This document shows positions 7,970-16,120 of a stretch of 32,469 nucleotides of DNA, one piece after another. Every line of letters begins with the position of its first letter. The first letter of the stretch is position 1. The DNA is from HyVt-560 sp964577195 (GTDB lineage Bacteria; Pseudomonadota; Gammaproteobacteria; UWMA-0217): the NCBI GenBank assembly GCA_964577195.1, contig CAZNYF010000012.1, positions 1 through 32,469 on the forward strand. The letters are read 5' to 3'. Made by a program: the position numbers and the translations under genes. The notes under the pieces were generated by a model, which was not told the DNA's origin, searched no databases, and saw only the letters and a list, made by a program, of their open reading frames with translations.

Positions 7970-9076
7970 TTAAAGACGCATTGGCATAACGACATAACGC
8001 ACGTCGCTTATCTCAGGGTCACGAATCAAGGCACTTGAATTTGGATCTTGAATCGAAATTTGCAATGACTCGGTCTGGATAGTGTTACAAATATCTAGGA
8101 GGTATTGAACATTGAAACCAACTTCCAGAGCGTCTCCGGAATAGTCCACTTCCATTTCTTCCTTAGCTTCTTCTTGCTCGGAGTTGTGTGCCTGCAGTGT
8201 GAGCTTATTATCTTCCAACTTAAGACGAATACCACGGTATTTTTCATTGGAAAGAATTGCTGCCCGCTGCAAAGCTTCTCTAAATTCTACTCGATCAACA
8301 ACAGCCTGATTATCAGATTCGTCTGGAATTACGCGATTATAATCAGGGAACCGCCCATCAATTAGTTTGGAAACCAACGCTTTCGTTTCTGTTTGTATTT
8401 TTATTTGGCTGGAGCCAATGGTCACAGTCACATCGCCTTCTTCATCTGCAATCAACCTTTGTAGCTCGGTGATTCCCTTTCTCGGAACGATCACTTGCTG
8501 CCTGTCTTCGATCTCCAGAGAAATGGGCGATTCACAAAAAGCTAACCGATGTCCGTCTGTCGCGACTGCTTTAAGCCCCGAACTATCCAGCTCGAGTAAC
8601 AGCCCGTTGAGGTAGTAACGGACATCTTGATTGGCCATTGAAAACCCTGTTCTGTTCACCAGATTGGTTAAAACAGATGCGGGTATTGGAAAAGACGTCG
8701 ATGCGCCAGAAACAGATTGAATGGTAGGAAAATCATCAGCAGGGAGACAGGCCAAAGTAAATCGACTCGAACCAGCTTTTAATATTGCTTTCTCGTCATT
8801 AGCATCAAGATGCAGATCGCGGCTTTCTGGCAGATTCTTACAGATATCCAGTAGCTTACGCGCTGGCAACGCCGCCTTACCTTCTGTTTTTATACTGGTT
8901 TGAATCTCGGCTTGTAAAGTGATCTCCAGATCAGTTGCGGTTAAGCTCAGAGTGTTGTTTTCTGCAATGAGCAAGACATTGGCTAGCATGGGCATGGTTT
9001 GTCTTCGCTCGATTGCGCCAATCACACTTTGTAGTGGATTGAGCAAATCGTTTCTTTTGATGCTTAGTTCGATCAT
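7970..9076 (-). CDS. dnaN: DNA polymerase III beta subunit (sliding clamp)
   Basis: The beta clamp dimer encircles DNA and tethers polymerase III and its partners. It has 368 residues, against 366 in E. coli. The family N-terminus (LLNPLQSVIGAIERRQTMPM) is recognisable. Internal landmarks are YYLNGLLLE, ATDGHRLA and FPDYNRVIP, and the conserved C-terminus VMPMRL forms part of the clamp-loader and peptide-binding cleft. ATG 9076 has an AGAGAAG Shine-Dalgarno. The 236 bp separating it from dnaA hold the candidate origin, so dnaN may have its own promoter there besides read-through from dnaA. Confidence 0.99.
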   Translation of the reverse strand: MIELSIKRNDLLNPLQSVIGAIERRQTMPMLANVLLIAENNTLSLTATDLEITLQAEIQTSIKTEGKAALPARKLLDICKNLPESRDLHLDANDEKAILKAGSSRFTLACLPADDFPTIQSVSGASTSFPIPASVLTNLVNRTGFSMANQDVRYYLNGLLLELDSSGLKAVATDGHRLAFCESPISLEIEDRQQVIVPRKGITELQRLIADEEGDVTVTIGSSQIKIQTETKALVSKLIDGRFPDYNRVIPDESDNQAVVDRVEFREALQRAAILSNEKYRGIRLKLEDNKLTLQAHNSEQEEAKEEMEVDYSGDALEVGFNVQYLLDICNTIQTESLQISIQDPNSSALIRDPEISDVRYVVMPMRL

Positions 9077-9157
9077 CTTCTCTTTAATAATATAAGTTAT
9101 ATATAAAGCTTATTACTACTATTATTAGCAACGCTATAATATGTTAATAAGTCTATT

Positions 9158-9177
9158 TATCTGAATTAATTCAGATA
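9158..9177. repeat. 20-bp perfect palindrome in the candidate origin
   Basis: TATCTGAATTAATTCAGATA is a perfect palindrome with no spacer. It lies at the end of the AT-rich tract, about 63 bp from the nearest DnaA box. It does not match DnaA, parS or IHF consensus sites that I know. A dimeric regulator or an origin-binding factor is possible. Confidence 0.8.
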
Positions 9178-9239
9178 GTTACCTTCAGTTTTCTTCTGAG
9201 TAAACAGTCAAGAACCCAGTTTGCAGCTTGTATAATTCC

Positions 9240-9248
9240 TGTGGATAA
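9240..9248 (-). promoter_or_regulatory. DnaA box (perfect, reverse)
   Basis: TGTGGATAA is the exact reverse complement of the consensus TTATCCACA. It faces the box at 9286-9294. Confidence 0.88.
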
Positions 9249-9274
9249 AAGTTGAATAACATTGGGCTTAAATC

Positions 9275-9294
9275 TTATCCAAGTTTTATCCACA
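9275..9294 (+). promoter_or_regulatory. DnaA boxes: one degenerate and one perfect
   Basis: TTATCCAAG (9275-9283, 7/9 match) is followed two bases later by the perfect TTATCCACA (9286-9294). The perfect box ends 18 bp after the dnaA stop codon on the map, so it also sits where it could bind DnaA just downstream of dnaA. Confidence 0.88.
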
Positions 9295-9312
9295 GTCTTC
9301 TTAAGAGCTTAT

Positions 9313-10656
9313 TCAATGAGACAAAATACGCGTTAAATTTGAATAATCTTCATCGAAACGACTGTCCTCCTTTCTAAATTCTTTCACTTTTCTACAGGCA
9401 TGCAAAACGGTTGTGTGGTCACGTCCGCCGAAAGACTCTCCTATTTCCGGCAAACTGTGGTTGGTGAGTTCTTTGGATAACGCCATTCCCATTTGTCGAG
9501 GCCGGGTAATTGATCGGCTCCTGCTTGGAGAATGTAAATCCTTGACGCGAATTTTAAAGTATTCTGCAACAGTTTTCTGAATATTTTCCAGGGTGACCAT
9601 TTTATCTTGCGCCACCAGCAAATCGCGCAGGGTTTCTTTGGCAAATTCCAGGGTGATTTCCTGTCCGGTAAAACGAGCGTTGGCGGTAACTCTGCGCAAT
9701 GCTCCTTCAAGTTCGCGGATATTCGAGCGAATTCGTTCAGCCATTAAAAAAGCGACTTCTGATGGTAGTGGTTGCCCAAATTGCTCGGCCTTTTTTTGTA
9801 GGATCGCTACCCGGGTTTCGAGTTCTGGTGGGTCGATTGAGACGGTTAAACCCCAACCAAAGCGTGATTTTAAGCGCTCTTCGAGGCCATCAACTTCTTT
9901 GGGATAGCGATCAGAGGTGAGCACGACTTGACGCTCACCTTCCAGTAAAGCATTGAAAGTATGGAAGAACTCTTCTTGTGAGCGTTCTTTGCCAGCAAAA
10001 AACTGAATATCGTCAATGAGCAGCGCATCAACGGAGCGATAATATTTCTTAAAAGCGTCTATCTTATTGTTTTGTAGCGCTTTTACCATATCAGCAACAA
10101 ACCTTTCAGAAGACAGGTAAATAACTTTAGCATCTTTTTTTTGCTTCAGGATTTTATTGCCGATGGCATACATGAGATGTGTTTTGCCGAGCCCCACCCC
10201 ACCATAAATAAACAGGGGGTTATACGCTGTACCGGGTTCTTCAGCTGTTTGGCTGGCGGCAGCGCGAGCGAGTTGATTGGATTTACCTTCGATAAAGTTA
10301 TCGAAGGTAAAAGAGGTATTGAGATTGTTGAAGAATCTTGATGAAGTCTTAGCTGCTGGAACAGCGCTATTATGATTGAACTCGGGTTTGGTAGCCGGTG
10401 CGCGGTTGGTGATCGATTCGGTGCCAACTTCAATGACTACGCGCTGGGCGGCATCACCAGTTAGCTCTGCTGCTAGTGAAGATATCAGTGAGTGGAACTG
10501 GTTATTCAGCGTATCGACTACAAATCGATTTGGCGCGAGCAGGGTTAACACACCAGATTGCTCATGCGCCTGAAGCGGCCTGATCCAGGTGCTAACTTCC
10601 TGTTCTGATAGTTGCGCTTCCAGCCGCTCAATACATTGCCGCCAGAGTTGGCTCAT
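9313..10656 (-). CDS. dnaA: Chromosomal replication initiator DnaA
   Basis: DnaA binds DnaA boxes and, as ATP-bound filament, opens the origin and recruits the helicase. It has 447 residues. Domain I (SQLWRQCIERLEAQLSEQEVS) is at 2-22 and a variable linker runs to about 110. Domain III is an AAA+ ATPase with Walker A GGVGLGKT (152-159) and Walker B LLIDDIQ (212-218). The domain IV signature GRDHTTV is at 411-417. ATG 10656 gives the expected MSxLW start. The leader has only a distant AGAGGA, which falls inside an imperfect palindrome, so translation may be weak or regulated. It is divergent from rpmH across 244 bp. Confidence 0.99.
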   Translation of the reverse strand: MSQLWRQCIERLEAQLSEQEVSTWIRPLQAHEQSGVLTLLAPNRFVVDTLNNQFHSLISSLAAELTGDAAQRVVIEVGTESITNRAPATKPEFNHNSAVPAAKTSSRFFNNLNTSFTFDNFIEGKSNQLARAAASQTAEEPGTAYNPLFIYGGVGLGKTHLMYAIGNKILKQKKDAKVIYLSSERFVADMVKALQNNKIDAFKKYYRSVDALLIDDIQFFAGKERSQEEFFHTFNALLEGERQVVLTSDRYPKEVDGLEERLKSRFGWGLTVSIDPPELETRVAILQKKAEQFGQPLPSEVAFLMAERIRSNIRELEGALRRVTANARFTGQEITLEFAKETLRDLLVAQDKMVTLENIQKTVAEYFKIRVKDLHSPSRSRSITRPRQMGMALSKELTNHSLPEIGESFGGRDHTTVLHACRKVKEFRKEDSRFDEDYSNLTRILSH

Positions 10657-10661
10657 GAGTT

Positions 10662-10678
10662 TTAGGGGAATCCTCTAA
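10662..10678. promoter_or_regulatory. Imperfect palindrome in the dnaA leader
   Basis: TTAGGGGA (10662-10669) and TCCTCTAA (10671-10678) are reverse complements at 7 of 8 positions with a one-base spacer, starting six bases upstream of the dnaA ATG. The spacer is too short for a hairpin, so any role would be as a DNA operator. On the dnaA strand it includes the only Shine-Dalgarno-like bases, AGAGGA. Confidence 0.4.
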
Positions 10679-10830
10679 TATTTTATGTGTTAATGGGTCT
10701 AAACAGTCGTTAGATTATTATCTGGTTGTTGACCGAGAAGCTATAATCATAATCCTATTTGAATGCCAGTAACAGCCTAAATTTGGCGTGTCATACTGGG
10801 GTGGTTTCTAATATTAAAATAAGTGCTTGA

Positions 10831-10859
10831 TTGACAAAAGTTGCTGCTAACGTTACTCT
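10831..10859 (+). promoter_or_regulatory. Sigma-70-type promoter of rpmH
   Basis: TTGACA (10831-10836), a 17-bp spacer and TACTCT (10854-10859) predict transcription starting near 10866, 35 bases before the rpmH ATG. The -35 is consensus and the -10 is weak. The rest of the dnaA-rpmH gap shows no DnaA box or gene. Confidence 0.75.
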
Positions 10860-10900
10860 CGCGCGCCATTTGAATTTAAGAAATCGACCGGTAACAAGCT

Positions 10901-11035
10901 ATGAAAAGAACCTATCAACCCAGCAGAATCAAACGTGCTCGCACGCATGGTTTTAGAGCACGTATGAGTACCGTTGGTGGTCGAAAGGTGATCAGAGCAC
11001 GTCGCGCCAAAGGCCGTGCCAAACTCACTCCTTAG
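10901..11035 (+). CDS. rpmH: 50S ribosomal protein L34
   Basis: The 44-residue product MKRTYQPSRIKRARTHGFRA...KLTP is the highly basic, strongly conserved large-subunit protein L34. The length and the RTHGFRARM and RRAKGRAKL segments are diagnostic. It is the first gene of the rightward unit and is preceded by a TTGACA promoter. The next gene, rnpA, begins inside its last 20 bases, implying translational coupling. Confidence 0.98.
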   Translation: MKRTYQPSRIKRARTHGFRARMSTVGGRKVIRARRAKGRAKLTP

Positions 11036-11420
11036 TCAAGACAGGGAAAACCCAACAGGTTTTCCTAAAAACGCTCGATTGTTGGCTGCACATCAGTACA
11101 GCCGAGTGTTTGCCAATGCCAAAGCTTTTCGCGATCCATTGTTTACATTGTTAGCCAGAACCAGTGAGGCAGATTCTGCCCGATTGGGTTTGGTGATCGC
11201 TAAAAAGAAAGTCAAGTTAAGTGTCCAGCGCAATCGAATCAAGCGCGTTGCTAGAGAATCATTCAGACTAGAACGCCACCAATTGCCGTTACTGGATATA
11301 ATTCTCATCGCAGGTCGAGGCATGGATAGAGCTGACAACGGCGCGCTGAGCAAGGCTTTTAAACGGCAATGGCATAAAATGTCCAGCTTTTACGCCTCCA
11401 CCCCCCCTTCTTCAACTTAA
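11016..11420 (+). CDS. rnpA: Ribonuclease P protein component
   Basis: RnpA is the protein cofactor that helps the RNase P ribozyme bind pre-tRNA leaders. The reading is 134 residues. The core FPKNARLLAAHQYSRVF aligns with FPRELRLLTPSQFTFVF of E. coli. The family motif RNRIKRVARESFR follows, and then the DIILIAGRG strand. GTG 11016 overlaps rpmH by 20 bp with AAAGG just upstream. It adds a longer N-terminus than E. coli (15 residues before FP), but no better start codon is seen before the core. yidC begins 16 bp after the stop, so the small yidD gene often found here is absent. Confidence 0.95.
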   Translation: MPNSLLSQDRENPTGFPKNARLLAAHQYSRVFANAKAFRDPLFTLLARTSEADSARLGLVIAKKKVKLSVQRNRIKRVARESFRLERHQLPLLDIILIAGRGMDRADNGALSKAFKRQWHKMSSFYASTPPSST

Positions 11421-11436
11421 ACCAGGTTTAACCATT

Positions 11437-13119
11437 ATGGATAGCCAACGGCCATTCCTTTATTTATCGCTACTCTTTTTGGGATTTCTTGTTTGGCAAG
11501 CCTGGCAGACAGATCATGCGCCACCCCCTCCGGTGGTCGAAACTATAGCCAGTAACCCTGCGGCAGCGCAGCAATCTGTTACTGTTGGAGCAGATGTTCC
11601 AGAATCTTCAGCAGCTTCAGTGGTTAGCTCGCAAGCAGTGCCGACAGCAGCGGCAACCACCGTATCAACTGCTGATTTAATTCACATCAAAACAGATGTC
11701 CTGGATGTCACCATCAGCACCCGTGGTGGAGATATCGTTTCACTCAAATTGCCTTCATATCCCGTTAGTCTGAAACAAAAAGACACACCATTAACGTTTT
11801 TCAGCGCAGAAGAACCCTATATTGCCCAGTCAGGTTTATTGCATGATAAAACAGGGAGTAATGCGGCCTCGCGTGCGCCCAATCACTATGCGATCTATGA
11901 ATCCGCCCAAAGTTCGTACGAGCTAACCGATCAAAATGAATTACGCGTACCACTGAGATGGATCAGCGAAGACGGTATTGCTGTTGAAAAAGTCTTTACT
12001 TTCCGTCCAGGGCAATTTGTGATTGATGTTGATTATCAAATACAGAATGGTTCCGATACCGATTGGGTCGGGCGTCAATACAATCAGCTACGACGTGGTG
12101 AAGTTGAATCGGAAGGCAGCATGTTTGCACCCCATTCTTTTACAGGAGGTGCTTACTACACCGGAAAATTTGAAAAGCTCAAGTTTGACGATATGCTGGA
12201 AGAACCCTTAAAGCAAACCGTCACTGGTGGTTGGGTAGCAATGTTGCAGCACTATTTTGTTTCTGCCTGGATCCCGAGTACTTCGGAACAATCGAGCAAG
12301 CTGTATTCAAAAGTTGTCAATGGAACCACCGGCAACGAATATATTTTAGGTATGAGTTCTGCTGAATCGAATCTTATTGCAGCGGGTCAAACGGGTTCTT
12401 TTAGTTCGCGTTTATACGCTGGGCCAAAGCTACAAGATGATATGGCAAAATTGATACCAGGCCTTGAGCTGACCATAGATTACGGAATATTCACCATATT
12501 TTCTAAGCCACTTTTTTGGACATTGTCAAAAATTCATGATGTTGTTGGCAACTGGGGCTGGTCAATTATTTTACTCACTATTTTAATTAAAGCCGTATTC
12601 TTTAAACTCTCAGAAGCCAGTTATCGATCCATGGCGAAAATGAGACTAGTCGCACCGAAAATTAAAGGTCTAAAAGAGCGATTTGGTGATGATAAGCAAG
12701 GCCATCAAAAAGCCATGATGGAATTGTATAAAAAAGAGAAGATCAATCCTCTTGGCGGTTGTTTACCTATTTTAATTCAGATCCCGGTATTTATTGCTTT
12801 GTACTGGGTGCTGATCGAAGCAGTAGAATTACGTCAGGCACCTTGGGCCTTGTGGATTCAGGATTTATCGATAAAAGACCCTTTGTTTATCCTGCCGGTA
12901 ATCATGGGTGTTTCGATGTTTGTGCAGCAAAAACTCAATCCACCGCAGCCTGATCCGATGATGCAAAAAATGATGATGGCAATGCCCTTTGTATTCACCA
13001 TCTTTTTTGCCTTTTTTGCTTCCGGTCTGGTGCTTTACTGGGTGGTGAATAATCTGCTTTCTATTTCGCAGCAGTGGTATATCACTCGCAGTATAGAAAA
13101 TGAAAGTAAGAAGACCTGA
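11437..13119 (+). CDS. yidC: Membrane protein insertase YidC/Oxa1
   Basis: YidC inserts and folds inner-membrane proteins with or without SecYEG; the Fo c subunit encoded downstream is a classical substrate. It has 560 residues. An N-terminal membrane anchor lies at about 5-22 (PFLYLSLLFLGFLVW), followed by an Ala/Ser/Val-rich linker and a large periplasmic domain to about 350. The conserved insertase core contains SYRSMAKMR, NPLGGCLPILIQIPVF, VELRQAPWALWI and FASGLVLYWVVNNLLS. The groove position occupied by Arg in E. coli is Lys here (LTILIKAVFF), a conservative change. It follows rnpA by 16 bp and precedes mnmE by 60 bp. Confidence 0.98.
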   Translation: MDSQRPFLYLSLLFLGFLVWQAWQTDHAPPPPVVETIASNPAAAQQSVTVGADVPESSAASVVSSQAVPTAAATTVSTADLIHIKTDVLDVTISTRGGDIVSLKLPSYPVSLKQKDTPLTFFSAEEPYIAQSGLLHDKTGSNAASRAPNHYAIYESAQSSYELTDQNELRVPLRWISEDGIAVEKVFTFRPGQFVIDVDYQIQNGSDTDWVGRQYNQLRRGEVESEGSMFAPHSFTGGAYYTGKFEKLKFDDMLEEPLKQTVTGGWVAMLQHYFVSAWIPSTSEQSSKLYSKVVNGTTGNEYILGMSSAESNLIAAGQTGSFSSRLYAGPKLQDDMAKLIPGLELTIDYGIFTIFSKPLFWTLSKIHDVVGNWGWSIILLTILIKAVFFKLSEASYRSMAKMRLVAPKIKGLKERFGDDKQGHQKAMMELYKKEKINPLGGCLPILIQIPVFIALYWVLIEAVELRQAPWALWIQDLSIKDPLFILPVIMGVSMFVQQKLNPPQPDPMMQKMMMAMPFVFTIFFAFFASGLVLYWVVNNLLSISQQWYITRSIENESKKT

Positions 13120-13179
13120 TATTAATTGATCAGAACCTTGCTTTTATATTAATTTAAAGCGGGACTTTAGAAGCCACCC

Positions 13180-14520
13180 TTGAGCCAGACGGATACGATT
13201 ACAGCAATAGCGACACCAGCCGGTCGAGGTGGTGTTGGTATTGTGCGGATATCTGGCTCACTGGTTTCAAGTATTGCGAAACACATTCTTAATCGAGAAG
13301 TTGTGCAGCCACGGTTGGCTGCCTACCGTCAATTTTTAGATCAAAACGGCGTTACGATAGATGAAGGTATCGCGCTGTATTTCCCGGCACCAAATTCATT
13401 TACTGGCGAAGATGTTCTAGAGTTACAGGGGCATGGCGGCCCAGTAATTCTCGACCTGATTTTGCAACGCTGTATCGCACTGGGTGCAAGGATTGCGCGA
13501 CCGGGAGAGTTCTCAGAAAGAGCATTTCTTAACGATAAAATTGACCTCGCTCAAGCAGAAGCTATTGCCGATTTAATCGACAGCGGATCCGCAAAAGCCG
13601 CCAGGTCTGCAATGCGTTCCCTGCAAGGTGAGTTTTCAAACAAAGTGAATTCACTGGTCGATACGCTGATTAATTTAAGGCTGCATATAGAAGCAGCGCT
13701 GGACTTTCCAGAAGAAGAAATCGATTTTCTATCTGATGCTACAATCACCCGCAAATTTGAAAAATTAGAAGCAGAAATTTCTCTGGTATTTGAAAAATCC
13801 AGACAGGGAAGCTTATTACGCGAAGGCCTTAATCTGGTTATCGTTGGCCAACCTAACGCTGGTAAATCCAGTTTACTCAATCGCCTTGCGGGAAGAGATG
13901 CCGCTATTGTTACCCACATTCCTGGCACCACCCGAGATGTATTAAAAGAATATATTCAAATAGATGGTATGCCACTGCATATTTTGGATACAGCCGGGCT
14001 GCGAGATAGTGTAGATATTGTCGAACAAGAAGGCATTAAAAGAACCTGGAAAGAAATTCAGCAAGCCGATTTAATCGTTCTCCTGATCGATGACAGCAGC
14101 GGGTTTAATCAGCAAGATCAAATAATCCTGGATCAGTTACCGCCACGCCTACCGGTATTGCGAGTCCACAATAAAATTGATATCAGCCAACATGCCGCTG
14201 GAAAGTCACAATCAGAAATCTACCTCTCCGCTAAAACGGGTGAAGGCTTTACCGAACTAGAAAGCGAACTGAAAAAAATCATTGGCTATCAGGAAGATGC
14301 AGAAGGATTAATTATTGCCAGGCGCAGACACCTGGATGCTCTGGAAACCGCAAGCAAAGAAATCACCACAGCACAAATTCAGTTAGTCAAAAATCAGGCC
14401 GGTGAGCTGGTTGCTGAACATTTACGAGTAGCCCAGAATGCATTAAGCACCATCACCGGAAAATTTACAGCGGATGATTTGTTAGGAGAAATATTTTCAT
14501 CTTTTTGTATTGGTAAATAA
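13180..14520 (+). CDS. mnmE: tRNA modification GTPase MnmE
   Basis: MnmE pairs with MnmG to add (carboxymethyl)aminomethyl groups to the wobble uridine of certain tRNAs. It has 446 residues. The N-terminal tetrahydrofolate-binding domain starts DTITAIATPAGRGGVG. The G domain has G1 GQPNAGKS (223-230), PGTTRD (249-253 region), DTAG (270-273) and NKID. The C-terminal FCIGK carries the conserved cysteine (C443). TTG 13180 is used because MSQTDTITAIATP aligns with the MSDNDTIVAQATP of E. coli. The ribosome binding site is weak. Its partner mnmG usually follows directly, but here a catalase on the other strand intervenes. Confidence 0.97.
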   Translation: MSQTDTITAIATPAGRGGVGIVRISGSLVSSIAKHILNREVVQPRLAAYRQFLDQNGVTIDEGIALYFPAPNSFTGEDVLELQGHGGPVILDLILQRCIALGARIARPGEFSERAFLNDKIDLAQAEAIADLIDSGSAKAARSAMRSLQGEFSNKVNSLVDTLINLRLHIEAALDFPEEEIDFLSDATITRKFEKLEAEISLVFEKSRQGSLLREGLNLVIVGQPNAGKSSLLNRLAGRDAAIVTHIPGTTRDVLKEYIQIDGMPLHILDTAGLRDSVDIVEQEGIKRTWKEIQQADLIVLLIDDSSGFNQQDQIILDQLPPRLPVLRVHNKIDISQHAAGKSQSEIYLSAKTGEGFTELESELKKIIGYQEDAEGLIIARRRHLDALETASKEITTAQIQLVKNQAGELVAEHLRVAQNALSTITGKFTADDLLGEIFSSFCIGK

Positions 14521-14542
14521 TAGCCAATCTCGCTAAGTTAAG

Positions 14543-14604
14543 TAAAAAAGCCAACTCCCCTTTTTTGGGAAGTCTGTAAAATTCTCAAATAAGGGGAGTT
14601 GGCT
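14543..14604 (-). terminator. Terminator of the catalase gene
   Basis: AGCCAACTCCCCTT (14549-14562) and AAGGGGAGTTGGCT (14591-14604) form a perfect 14-bp stem around a 28-base loop. Read on the minus strand the stem is followed by six T (14543-14548), so it ends the catalase transcript. On the plus strand it may also block read-through from mnmE, though no T-run follows there. Confidence 0.85.
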
Positions 14605-14617
14605 GATATTACGGCGC

Positions 14618-16066
14618 TTAGCTGGTAGGCAGATTGAGCGCCTTCGCAACGCCCTCTCCGTAAGCAGAGTCAGCTTGCATGCAATTAGCAATATGACGCT
14701 TTTGTACCTCAAGATCTGCTCCACCTACGGAACGAGCGGTATTTTCAAACAATACTTGCTGTTGGTGTTTATCCATTATTCTGAATAAGTCACCCGCTTG
14801 TGTGAAGTAGTCTTGATCATCTTCACGATGGTTCCAATTGTCCATATCACCATTTAAGGCAAGCGGCGGTTCCTTGTTCTCTGGTTGTTCTTGCCATTCT
14901 CCCAGGCTATTAGGTTCATAACCTGGGGTGCTTCCATGATTACCATCAATTCGCATAGCGCCATCGCGATGAAAGCTGTGAACAGGACAGCGTGGTGCGT
15001 TCACGGGGATTTGAGCATGGTTAACGCCTAACCGGTAACGCTGGGCATCACCATAGGAGAACAAACGTCCTTGCAGCATTTTGTCAGGAGAAAAGCCTAT
15101 ACCCGGTACTATCGCTCCCGGATTAAAGGCTGCTTGTTCAACTTCTGCGTGGTAGTTATCAGGGTTACGATTAAGCTCTAATACGCCGACATCGATCAGC
15201 GGATAATCCTTATGCGACCACACCTTAGTTAAATCAAAAGGGTGGAAACGATAATCTTGCGCTTCATTTTCCGGCATGATCTGTATTTTAAAGTCCCAAC
15301 GTGGGAAAGCACCTTTCTCGATACTTTCATACAGGTCTTTTTGATGACTCTCCCGATCTTTACCGACTAACATTTCTGCTTCGCTATCGGTTATATTTTC
15401 AATGCCTTGCTGTGTTTTGAAATGAAATTTCACCCAATATCGTTCATTATCAGCATTGATAAAGCTAAAGGTATGACTACCAAAGCCGTGCATATGTCGA
15501 TAGGTACGTGGATTACCCCGGTCGCTCATCAGGATGGTAACTTGATGCAAAGCTTCAGGTAGTAAAGTCCAAAAGTCCCAGTTGTTTTGTGCGCTTCGCA
15601 TATTCGTTCGTGGATCACGTTTAACGGCGTGGTTAAGATCGGGAAACTTCAATGGGTCTTTGAGGAAAAACACCGGGGTGTTGTTACCAACCATATCCCA
15701 GTTACCTTCTTCGGTATAAAATTTCAACGCAAAGCCTCGAATATCACGTTCTGCATCAGCAGCACCGCGCTCACCCGCAACGGTAGAAAAGCGAGCGAAA
15801 ATATCCGTTTTTTTACCCACCTCAGAAAACAATTTAGCTTTTGTATATTGACTAATATCGTGCGTAACTGTGAATGTTCCGAAAGCACCAGACCCTTTTG
15901 CATGCATTCTTCGCTCGGGAATTACTTCTCTATCAAAGTGGGCTAGTTTTTCCAAAAACCAGACATCTTGAAGCAACATCGGTCCTCGGGCGCCGGCCGT
16001 TAGTACGTTTTGGTTATCCGCAACGGGACAACCATTTGTCATGGTCAACTTGGATTTTTTACTCAT
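14618..16066 (-). CDS. Monofunctional haem catalase (small subunit)
   Basis: This enzyme converts hydrogen peroxide to water and oxygen. It has 482 residues, the small-subunit length, and looks like a clade 3 catalase. The distal haem residues are H55 (RRMHAKGSGAFG) and N128 (DMVGNNTPVFF), and the proximal ligand is Y338 in RLFSYGDAQRYRLG. NADPH-binding-type residues around RHMHGFGSHTF are present. No signal peptide is seen, so it is probably cytosolic. ATG 16066 has GGAG nine bases upstream. It has its own promoter and terminator and lies inverted between mnmE and mnmG, which are normally adjacent, suggesting insertion of a self-contained cassette. I leave the symbol blank because katA and katB types cannot be separated here. 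Confidence 0.97.
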   Translation of the reverse strand: MSKKSKLTMTNGCPVADNQNVLTAGARGPMLLQDVWFLEKLAHFDREVIPERRMHAKGSGAFGTFTVTHDISQYTKAKLFSEVGKKTDIFARFSTVAGERGAADAERDIRGFALKFYTEEGNWDMVGNNTPVFFLKDPLKFPDLNHAVKRDPRTNMRSAQNNWDFWTLLPEALHQVTILMSDRGNPRTYRHMHGFGSHTFSFINADNERYWVKFHFKTQQGIENITDSEAEMLVGKDRESHQKDLYESIEKGAFPRWDFKIQIMPENEAQDYRFHPFDLTKVWSHKDYPLIDVGVLELNRNPDNYHAEVEQAAFNPGAIVPGIGFSPDKMLQGRLFSYGDAQRYRLGVNHAQIPVNAPRCPVHSFHRDGAMRIDGNHGSTPGYEPNSLGEWQEQPENKEPPLALNGDMDNWNHREDDQDYFTQAGDLFRIMDKHQQQVLFENTARSVGGADLEVQKRHIANCMQADSAYGEGVAKALNLPTS

Positions 16067-16120
16067 TGTCGGTCTCCGAATTTAGGTTTATTTGTACAAC
16101 ATTGTGATTGCTGAGACAGG

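Larger units (their letters stand above)
9077..9312. other. oriC: Candidate chromosomal origin (oriC) between dnaA and dnaN
   Basis: This 236-bp gap contains two perfect DnaA boxes in opposite orientations (9240-9248 and 9286-9294) and a degenerate one (9275-9283). An AT-rich tract at about 9084-9180 could unwind. A 20-bp perfect palindrome also lies here (9158-9177). The dnaA-rpmH gap, the other common site, shows no DnaA box that I can see. All genes to the left up to gyrB read leftward and those from rpmH read rightward, consistent with an origin nearby. The box count is small for an oriC, so the region might instead only autoregulate dnaA/dnaN. Confidence 0.65.

Noticed and set aside
9113..9127. 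DnaA-trio-like repeat TTACTACTATTATTA in the AT-rich tract
   Set aside because: The triplets fit the trio pattern only in the orientation that requires DnaA boxes on the left, but the boxes lie on the right. It is probably low-complexity AT sequence.
10657..10900. Second origin in the dnaA-rpmH gap
   Set aside because: No sequence matching TTATCCACA or its complement within one or two mismatches was found there.
12541..12615. Loss of the YidC groove arginine as a functional defect
   Set aside because: The position is lysine, a conservative replacement that keeps the positive charge, so the insertase is expected to be functional.
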